This document shows positions 6,978 through 12,071 of a stretch of DNA of 12,071 nucleotides, piece after piece (positions within the stretch are counted from its first letter, which is position 1; each line of letters begins with the position of its first letter). The notes beneath the pieces are model-generated. The model was not told the DNA's origin and ran no database searches. It was given only the letters and a program-made list of their open reading frames with translations. The stretch covers positions 1 through 12,071 of the forward strand of contig JAAYAP010000086.1 of the NCBI GenBank assembly GCA_012719315.1, given 5' to 3'. The stretch is from Methanobacteriota archaeon. Lineage in GTDB: Archaea > Thermoplasmatota > Thermoplasmata > Methanomassiliicoccales > Methanomethylophilaceae. A program made the position numbers and the translations under genes.

Positions 6978-7807
6978 CAGGAATTGGAAAATCATACGGC
7001 GCCATCACCGTCGTGAACGCCATGCCCACGGGCATGGGTGCGACAATCGGCATAGACTTGGAGACCAGAGCGGCATTCACCCCCGGAACAGGGGCGAAGA
7101 CGGTGACGATCGTGAACGACCCGGGCGAGGACACGGCCATGGCTAGATGCTGTGTCGGCAGAGCCTACGAGGTCATGGGCAAGAAGGAGCCGGAGGGTTG
7201 GACCCTGGAAGTGGATTCGGAGATCCCGGTATCCCGCGGTTTGAAGAGCTCCAGTTCCGCCTGCAATGCTATACTGCATGCGGTTTTCAATGAATACGGT
7301 TTCCGCATCGACCGGACCGAACTCGTCAGGCACGGCGTGCATTGCGCCAGGAAGACGGGGGTCACCGTGACCGGTTCCTTCGATGATGCCTGCGGATGCG
7401 AGTTCGGCGGCCTGGTCATCACCGACAACCGCGATGACAGCATCATCTACCGCAGGGATATCGAGGAGTACGATGTGGTCCTCCACATACCGGAGAGGAA
7501 GATCAGGAAGGACACCTTGAATCCCGAGGTGTTCAAGAAGGTCGGATTCGAGACCGAGATCGCATTGAGCATGGTCGAGTTCCATCCCTTCAACGCCATG
7601 ACCATGAACGGCCGCTTGATATCCTCGGTGTCGGATGTCGACAACTCGGTCGCCGAGGAGGCCCTCAGGCAGGGTGCGTTGGGGGCGGGCATGTCGGGAG
7701 CCGGACCCGCCATCAGCATTGTGTTCGAACCGGGCAGAGGTCAGAAGTTCATCGAGAGGTCCGGGCTTGAGAACACCATGCTCGTGAAGACCAGGAGCTC
7801 CGGCTGA
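6974..7807 (+). CDS. aroK: Archaeal shikimate kinase (GHMP kinase family)
   Basis: It phosphorylates shikimate to shikimate 3-phosphate with ATP. The 277-aa protein belongs to the GHMP kinase superfamily and is unrelated to the P-loop AroK of bacteria. The ATP-binding motif is IPVSRGLKSSSSACNA (84-99); TGSFDDACG (133-141) and the glycine-rich GAGMSGAGPA (237-246) are the second and third conserved segments. Homoserine kinase and mevalonate kinase share these motifs. The position between shikimate dehydrogenase and EPSP synthase, with no other kinase in the operon, decides for shikimate. The ATG overlaps the aroDE stop (ATGA), and the stop shares one base with the aroA start (TGATG). Confidence 0.92.
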   Translation: MTGIGKSYGAITVVNAMPTGMGATIGIDLETRAAFTPGTGAKTVTIVNDPGEDTAMARCCVGRAYEVMGKKEPEGWTLEVDSEIPVSRGLKSSSSACNAILHAVFNEYGFRIDRTELVRHGVHCARKTGVTVTGSFDDACGCEFGGLVITDNRDDSIIYRRDIEEYDVVLHIPERKIRKDTLNPEVFKKVGFETEIALSMVEFHPFNAMTMNGRLISSVSDVDNSVAEEALRQGALGAGMSGAGPAISIVFEPGRGQKFIERSGLENTMLVKTRSSG

Positions 7808-9081
7808 TGACGATCGCATTCAGAGGCGGGACCTTGAAAGGCGCTCTGGCGACGCCGCCGTCCAAAAGCCATACGCATCGCGCGTTCCTCTTGGCCGCGA
7901 TGGCGGACGGGACCTCCCGGGTCTCGAACGCCCTGTGCTCGGATGACACCGAGGCCACTTTGAGATCCTGCGAAGCGATGGGCGCCACGGTCACGGAGAG
8001 CACGGATGACGCGGACCGTCCGGTCGTCGTCATCGCCGGAGGCGGCCTCCGTGCGCCCGACGGCATCATCGACGTCGGGAACTCCGGCACGACCCTGCGT
8101 CTGCTGACGGGGATCGTTTCCGTCTTCGACAAGGCTGTCGAACTCACCGGCGACGAATCGATACGGAAGCGGCCCATGGGTCCGCTGTTGGACGCACTCG
8201 GGAGGATGGGCGTGGAGTGCGGATCGGAAGAAGGCAGGCCGCCCGTGACGGTGAAAGGACCGAACCGAGGCGGATACACGGAGATCGACGGTTCCGTGAG
8301 CTCGCAATTCATCTCCTCGCTGATGATGACCGCACCGCTGTTGGCCGAGGATACGGAGATCGTCGTGAACGGCCGCATCCTGTCTGACCCTTATCTCGAC
8401 ATAACCGGATCCATGATGTCCACGGCCGGCGCGGTCTGCTCCCGGGAAGGCAACGTCTTCCGCATCAAGGGCGGGACCGGGTACTCGGCGTTCGAATACC
8501 GCGTACCCGCCGATTTCTCTTCGGCCGCCTTCCCCTTGGTCGGCGCCGCGATAGGCGGGACCGGCGTCACCGTCACGGACCTGGATCTCACGGACCCGCA
8601 GGGGGACCGTCGGATCCTGGATATGCTCAGGCTCTGCGGAGCCTCCGTCGAGGTCTCGGACGGGGACGTGACGGTGTCGAAGGGGCATCTGAAGGCCCTC
8701 GATCTGGATATGGGAAGCACTCCCGACCTGTTCCCGATCGTCTCCGTGCTCCTCAGCACGGCCGACGGTACCAGCAGGTTGCACGGAGCCCCTCAGTTGA
8801 GGCACAAGGAGAGCGACCGCATCGAATCCACGGTCTCCATGCTCAAGGCGCTGGGGGCTGACGCCGAGGAGACAGCCGACGGCTGCATCATCCGCGGACG
8901 CCGCAGACTGGCCGGCGGACATGTCGAGACCAGGGGGGATCACAGGATACTGATGTCGGCGGCCATCGCCTCATTGGTCTGTGACGGACCGGTCACCGTC
9001 GAGGATGACGGATGCTATTCCGTGTCCTATCCGGATTTCCCGGAGAGCATGGAGAGGATCGGCCTCAGGGTCGAGAGGTGA
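7807..9081 (+). CDS. aroA: 3-phosphoshikimate 1-carboxyvinyltransferase (EPSP synthase)
   Basis: It transfers the enolpyruvyl group of PEP to shikimate 3-phosphate. The 424-aa length is normal (E. coli 427). Conserved segments in order are PPSKSHTHR (17-25; K20, S21, R25), GNSGTTLRLL (91-100), RPMGPLLDALG (122-132), VSSQF (164-168), the catalytic Asp D307 in TPDLFP, KESDRIE (334-340; E335, R338) and GDHR (377-380; R380). They form the two inverse alpha/beta domains with the active site between them. At the position of E. coli K411 the sequence has V406 (SVSYPDF). It follows shikimate kinase with a one-base overlap and precedes aroC by 4 bp. Confidence 0.96.
   Translation: MTIAFRGGTLKGALATPPSKSHTHRAFLLAAMADGTSRVSNALCSDDTEATLRSCEAMGATVTESTDDADRPVVVIAGGGLRAPDGIIDVGNSGTTLRLLTGIVSVFDKAVELTGDESIRKRPMGPLLDALGRMGVECGSEEGRPPVTVKGPNRGGYTEIDGSVSSQFISSLMMTAPLLAEDTEIVVNGRILSDPYLDITGSMMSTAGAVCSREGNVFRIKGGTGYSAFEYRVPADFSSAAFPLVGAAIGGTGVTVTDLDLTDPQGDRRILDMLRLCGASVEVSDGDVTVSKGHLKALDLDMGSTPDLFPIVSVLLSTADGTSRLHGAPQLRHKESDRIESTVSMLKALGADAEETADGCIIRGRRRLAGGHVETRGDHRILMSAAIASLVCDGPVTVEDDGCYSVSYPDFPESMERIGLRVER
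9074..9081 (+). promoter_or_regulatory. Shine-Dalgarno deciding the aroC start
   Basis: AGAGGTGA overlaps the aroA stop codon and stands 4 nt before ATG 9086. It fixes the aroC start in a reading frame that is also open upstream within aroA. Confidence 0.65.
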
Positions 9082-9085
9082 AATC

Positions 9086-10162
9086 ATGTACCAGATGGGA
9101 AGAAGAATCGTTTTGGACCTTTTCGGCAGGAGTCATGCCGATTGCGTGGGATGTGTGTTGCACGGTCTGCCGGCGGGGATCCCGATCGACATGGCTTCGG
9201 TACAGTCGGACGTGGATCTCAGGAAGCCCTCCGCCGGCATCGGCACACCCCGGACGGAGAGCGATGCCGTCGAGATCCTCCAAGGGACGGTCGACGGGCG
9301 GACCGACGGCAATCCTCTCCTGATCGTGATCCGCAACAAGAACACCGACAGTTCCGCCTATCTCCGATTCGGCGTCACCCCGCGGCCGGGCCATGCCGAT
9401 CTTCCGGCCTTGGTGAAGAACCCGTTGCACGACATCCGCGGCGGCGGGCAGTTCTCGGGGAGGCTCACGGTCGCCATCGTGGCGGCGGGCAGCATCTGCC
9501 GACAGTTCAACGAGGCTTACGGCATCCGCACTTCCGCACACACGTCGTCCATCGGCGCCGTAGCCGATCCCAGCCCCAGATCCCTGGAGGAATCCGTCCG
9601 GTCGCGTGGATTCCCCACCAGGGCCTGTTCGGAAGAACTGCATCGGGCGATGTCGGCGGAGATCCTCGCGGCGGGAGAGGATGGGGATAGTGTCGGAGGT
9701 GTGGTCGAATGCATCACCGAAGGCTTGCCGATAGGTTTCGGCGACATCTGGTTCGATGCCTTGGACGCGCTGCTGGCCAAAGCCATGTTCGGGATACCCG
9801 CCTGCAAAGGCATAGAATTCGGAAAGGGTTTCAGATTGACCCGCATGAGGGGATCGCAAAGCAACGACCCGTTCTATTACGACGACGGGGTGAAGACCCG
9901 GAGCGGCAACATGGGAGGCATACTGGGCGGCATGAGCGACGGAGGGCCCCTGGTGTTCCGTACAGCTTTCAAGCCGACCCCGTCCATCGCCAAGGAACAG
10001 GATACGGTCAATCTCGTCGAGATGCGCGACGACAAGGTCGCGGCCACAGGTCGGCATGACCCTTGCATCGTGCCGAGGGCGGCCATCGTCGTCGAATCGA
10101 TGACGGCTCTGGTGATCGCCGACCAGATCGCCTGCGAAGATTATCCGACGCTGTGGCGATGA
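9086..10162 (+). CDS. aroC: Chorismate synthase, divergent N-terminal signature
   Basis: It removes phosphate from EPSP to give chorismate and needs reduced FMN. The 358-aa protein has H17 and H103 (RPGHAD) at the places of the two active-site histidines, RGGGQFSGR (118-126), NKNTDSSAY (84-92), FKPTPSI (295-301) and GRHDPCIVPRA (322-332). The first signature, normally GESHG, reads GRSHA here (14-18), so a conserved acidic residue and a glycine are changed. The overall sequence resembles the form I associate with clostridia more than typical methanogen AroC. I start it at ATG 9086, which has a Shine-Dalgarno (AGAGGTGA at 9074-9081) directly upstream, and not at the in-frame ATG 8981 that would lie deep inside aroA. 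It is the last gene of the operon and runs into a hairpin shared with ilvD. Confidence 0.93.
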   Translation: MYQMGRRIVLDLFGRSHADCVGCVLHGLPAGIPIDMASVQSDVDLRKPSAGIGTPRTESDAVEILQGTVDGRTDGNPLLIVIRNKNTDSSAYLRFGVTPRPGHADLPALVKNPLHDIRGGGQFSGRLTVAIVAAGSICRQFNEAYGIRTSAHTSSIGAVADPSPRSLEESVRSRGFPTRACSEELHRAMSAEILAAGEDGDSVGGVVECITEGLPIGFGDIWFDALDALLAKAMFGIPACKGIEFGKGFRLTRMRGSQSNDPFYYDDGVKTRSGNMGGILGGMSDGGPLVFRTAFKPTPSIAKEQDTVNLVEMRDDKVAATGRHDPCIVPRAAIVVESMTALVIADQIACEDYPTLWR

Positions 10163-10167
10163 GTCGG

Positions 10168-10203
10168 CGGATGCGTCCGCCGGCATACCGGCGGACGCAT
10201 CCG
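10168..10203. terminator. Perfect 16-bp hairpin between convergent aroC and ilvD
   Basis: Two arms (10168-10183 and 10188-10203) are exact reverse complements around the loop CATA; the core is GGATGCGTCCGCCGG. It begins 5 bp after the aroC stop and ends 1 bp before the ilvD stop, so both transcripts would carry it at their 3' end. No T-tract follows on either strand, so it may protect mRNA ends or block read-through rather than terminate in the usual archaeal way. Confidence 0.55.
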
Positions 10204-10204
10204 T

Positions 10205-11851
10205 TCACCCCAGATATGCTCCGTTGGCACCGTTGGATACGAGTGCTCGGTATTTCTTCTGCACGCCCGTGACCGGGCGGTCGACGATCTCGACCTTCCG
10301 GAGACGCTCCTCGATCTCGGCGTCGGTCAATCTCACATTCAACGTTCTCGCGGGGATGTCGATGTCGATCACGTCGCCTTCTTCGATGATCGCGATCGGA
10401 CCCCGTTCATACGCCTCGGGAGACACATGGCCGATGGCTCCGCCTCTGGATGCGCCCGAGAACCTCCCGTCCGTGATCAGCGCGACCGAGTCCCCGAGTC
10501 CCCTTCCGACGATCAAGCTGGTCGGGGACAGCATCTCCGGCATGCCCGGAGCCCCTTTAGGGCCTTCGTATCTGATGACCACCGCGTCTCCCGGGACGAT
10601 GCTCCCGGAGACGATCGCGTCTTTGGCATCGCTTTCGGAATCGAACACCCGCGCCCGACCGCTGAACTTCATCATCTTCGGATCGACGGCGGCCTGCTTG
10701 ACCACCGAGCCCGCCGGAGCCATGTTGCCCTTGAGCACGGCGATGCCGCCCTGCTTATGATATGGATTCTCCGTGTCCCTGATCGTCTCCCCGTCGAGGA
10801 CCTTCGCCGTTACGGCGATCTCCCTGATCGACGGGCCGCTCACCGTGGGCGCGTCCGCGAGGTGGTCGCGGATCCTGTTGAGCACGGCCGGTATGCCCCC
10901 CGCATCATCGAGATCGCGGATGGTCGACGGCCCTGCCGGCCTGAGACTCGTGATGTGCGGCACGACCCTGGAGATCTCGTCGAAGGTGTCGAGTGTGACC
11001 GGGCAGCCGAACTCCTTCGAGATCGCGGGGATATGGAGCGCGGTGTTGGTCGATCCGCCGATGGCCATATCGACGGCTATCGCGTTGCGGAATGAATCAA
11101 CGCCTGCGATGTCGCGCGGTTTGATGTCTTTGCGAACCATGTCGACGATGCGTCGCCCGGTCTCCCTGGCGAGCTCCAGCTTCCGGCTGTCGACGGCAAG
11201 CGAGGTGGCGCAGCCCACGAGGCTGAGGCCCAGCGCCTCCGTGAGGCACGCCATGCTGTTGGCGGTGAACAGGCCGGCGCAGCTGCCTCTGCCCGGGCAG
11301 GCCGCGCATTCCACCGATCTGACGTACTCCTCGTCGACATCGCCTGCGGAATACGAACCCAACGCTTCGAAGACCGACTGGAGGTCGAGTGTCTCCCCGT
11401 CAAGCTCGCCTGCTTCCATGGCTCCGCCGGTGATCATGATCGCGGGCAGGTTCATCCTGCCTGCGGCCATGAGCATGCCCGGGGTGACTTTATCGCAATT
11501 GGTGACGCCGACCCATCCGTCGAGCGCATGTCCGGCCACCATGACCTCGCAGCAATCGGAGATCACCTCGCGGGAGATGAGCGAGTACCTCATCCCCTGG
11601 TGGCCCATGGCGATGCCGTCGCATATCGCCGGCACGCCGAAGGTGAACGGTTTGCCTCCGGCCTCGATGATGCCCTCTTTGACGGCATCGACGATCTCGT
11701 TCAGGTGTATATGGCCGGGCACGATGTCGTTCCAGGAGTTGGCTATCCCTATGAACGGCTTGTCGAAGTCCTCGTCATCCAATCCGCTGGCTCTGAGCAG
11801 GCTTCTGGCCGGAGCCGCATCGATTCCCTTTCTGACAACCTCGCTTCTCAT
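10205..11851 (-). CDS. ilvD: Dihydroxy-acid dehydratase
   Basis: It dehydrates 2,3-dihydroxy-isovalerate and 2,3-dihydroxy-3-methylvalerate to the 2-oxo acids that lead to valine, leucine and isoleucine. It is an Fe-S hydrolyase in the cytosol. The 548-aa protein has ANSWNDIVPGHIHL (37-50), C119 in TNCDKVTPGM, CPGRGSC (185-191), AIGGSTNTALHI (264-275), GNMAPAGS and, near the C terminus, TDGRFSGASRG. The ANSWND segment lacks the cysteine that [2Fe-2S]-type enzymes carry there, so a [4Fe-4S]-type cluster is more likely (inference). I use ATG 11851, which has an AAAGG 6 nt upstream; ATG 11857 would add two residues but leaves no room for a ribosome binding site. It is convergent with the aromatic operon and stands alone, without other ilv genes. 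Confidence 0.96.
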   Translation of the reverse strand: MRSEVVRKGIDAAPARSLLRASGLDDEDFDKPFIGIANSWNDIVPGHIHLNEIVDAVKEGIIEAGGKPFTFGVPAICDGIAMGHQGMRYSLISREVISDCCEVMVAGHALDGWVGVTNCDKVTPGMLMAAGRMNLPAIMITGGAMEAGELDGETLDLQSVFEALGSYSAGDVDEEYVRSVECAACPGRGSCAGLFTANSMACLTEALGLSLVGCATSLAVDSRKLELARETGRRIVDMVRKDIKPRDIAGVDSFRNAIAVDMAIGGSTNTALHIPAISKEFGCPVTLDTFDEISRVVPHITSLRPAGPSTIRDLDDAGGIPAVLNRIRDHLADAPTVSGPSIREIAVTAKVLDGETIRDTENPYHKQGGIAVLKGNMAPAGSVVKQAAVDPKMMKFSGRARVFDSESDAKDAIVSGSIVPGDAVVIRYEGPKGAPGMPEMLSPTSLIVGRGLGDSVALITDGRFSGASRGGAIGHVSPEAYERGPIAIIEEGDVIDIDIPARTLNVRLTDAEIEERLRKVEIVDRPVTGVQKKYRALVSNGANGAYLG

Positions 11852-11890
11852 GATCATCCTTTCCGATGACCACGGTTAGCGTAGTGAAAC

Positions 11891-11899
11891 GTATATAAC
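11891..11899 (-). promoter_or_regulatory. TATA box of ilvD
   Basis: Read on the minus strand this is GTTATATAC. A start about 26 bp downstream falls near 11869, leaving a leader of about 18 nt that contains the Shine-Dalgarno of ilvD. Confidence 0.55.
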
Positions 11900-11911
11900 T
11901 ATCCTTGACGG

Positions 11912-11942
11912 AGTAAAAATTGAAAGGGGGCGTGTGCCCCCT
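11912..11942 (-). terminator. Hairpin and T-tract terminator after the S10 gene
   Basis: AGGGGGC and GCCCCCT (11925-11931 and 11936-11942) pair perfectly around GTGT, 15 bp after the S10 stop. On the minus strand the hairpin is followed by TTTCAATTTTTACT, a T-rich tract. This fits termination of the ribosomal-protein transcript before the ilvD promoter. Confidence 0.65.
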
Positions 11943-11957
11943 GATAATCCAAAGGGT

Positions 11958-12071
11958 TTACTTGCTGCGGAGAACGATCTCTATGTTGACTCCGTCAGGG
12001 ACTTCGATCCTCATGAGCTGCCTGAGGGCACGCTCGTCGGCATCGAGGTCGATGAGCCTCTTGTGGATGCG
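11958..12071 (-). CDS. rpsJ: Ribosomal protein S10 (uS10), C-terminal part
   Basis: Only the last 37 codons and the stop TAA are in the window; the gene continues past the right edge. The translated end includes RIHKRLIDLDADERALRQL and RIEVPDGVNIEI, the typical end of archaeal/eukaryotic-type S10 of the small ribosomal subunit. In many archaea this gene follows elongation factor 1-alpha, so the translation-factor operon probably lies just beyond the edge (inference). A hairpin terminator follows at once. Confidence 0.93.
   Translation of the reverse strand, partial: RIHKRLIDLDADERALRQLMRIEVPDGVNIEIVLRSK

Noticed and set aside
7741..8943. Long open frame opposite EPSP synthase
   Set aside because: It is fully antisense to aroA, has no recognisable domain and has unlikely composition; it is a codon-bias shadow.
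9022..9027. Loss of the Lys equivalent to E. coli EPSP synthase K411 (V406 here)
   Set aside because: I recall similar VSYP endings in many EPSP synthases outside the E. coli class, so I do not treat it as a defect.
8981..9085. Upstream extension of aroC by 35 codons
   Set aside because: It would overlap aroA by about 100 bp and adds residues unlike AroC; ATG 9086 has the Shine-Dalgarno.
10773..11879. Long open frame opposite ilvD
   Set aside because: It is antisense to an intact ilvD and is a low-complexity, Ser-rich translation; it is a shadow.
1..12071. Mobile elements, CRISPR arrays, prophage or defence genes
   Set aside because: I saw no transposase or integrase motifs, no regularly spaced repeats and no terminal inverted repeats. 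Nearly all the sequence is explained by core genes.

Overview
This window looks like a piece of an archaeal chromosome. I estimate by eye about 60% G+C, with tightly packed genes. The archaeal signs are TATA-type promoters, an UPF0216 protein, the archaeal route into aromatic amino acids (ADH synthase plus 3-dehydroquinate synthase II), a GHMP-type shikimate kinase and an archaeal-type ribosomal protein S10. A NifB homologue, and eleven genes none of which stops at TAG, fit a methanogen of the Thermoplasmata, most likely Methanomassiliicoccales. That placement is an inference, not a database match.

Left part (1-3756): a small UPF0216 gene (minus strand) and a nifB-like radical SAM gene (plus strand) diverge from a short A+T-rich gap holding a perfectly palindromic TATA element. 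NifB carries a C-terminal NifX-like domain, but no nitrogenase gene is in the window. Next is alaS, an unusually compact alanyl-tRNA synthetase of bacterial look, with its own probable promoter inside the end of nifB. A tRNA-Ala(UGC) gene with the G3:U70 identity pair lies 29 bp beyond it on the opposite strand.

Centre (3851-10162): one tightly packed plus-strand operon carries the whole route from the ADH precursors to chorismate. It has six genes for seven steps: ADH synthase (aroA'), 3-dehydroquinate synthase II (aroB'), a fused 3-dehydroquinate dehydratase-shikimate dehydrogenase (aroDE), archaeal shikimate kinase, EPSP synthase (aroA) and chorismate synthase (aroC). Four of the five junctions overlap (three ATGA, one TGATG); the fifth has a 4-bp gap with a Shine-Dalgarno.

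Right part (10168-12071): a perfect 16-bp-stem hairpin separates the operon from the convergent ilvD (dihydroxy-acid dehydratase, branched-chain amino acid synthesis). Upstream of ilvD on the same strand is the 3' end of the S10 gene, followed by a hairpin and T-tract terminator.

Most of this is ordinary core metabolism. The points most worth a second look are the minimal AlaRS with a Lys at the position of the Asn that reads G3:U70 in E. coli AlaRS, the NifB-NifX fusion away from nitrogenase genes, and changed active-site signatures in AroC and in the AroD half of AroDE. I found no mobile element, CRISPR array or defence system.
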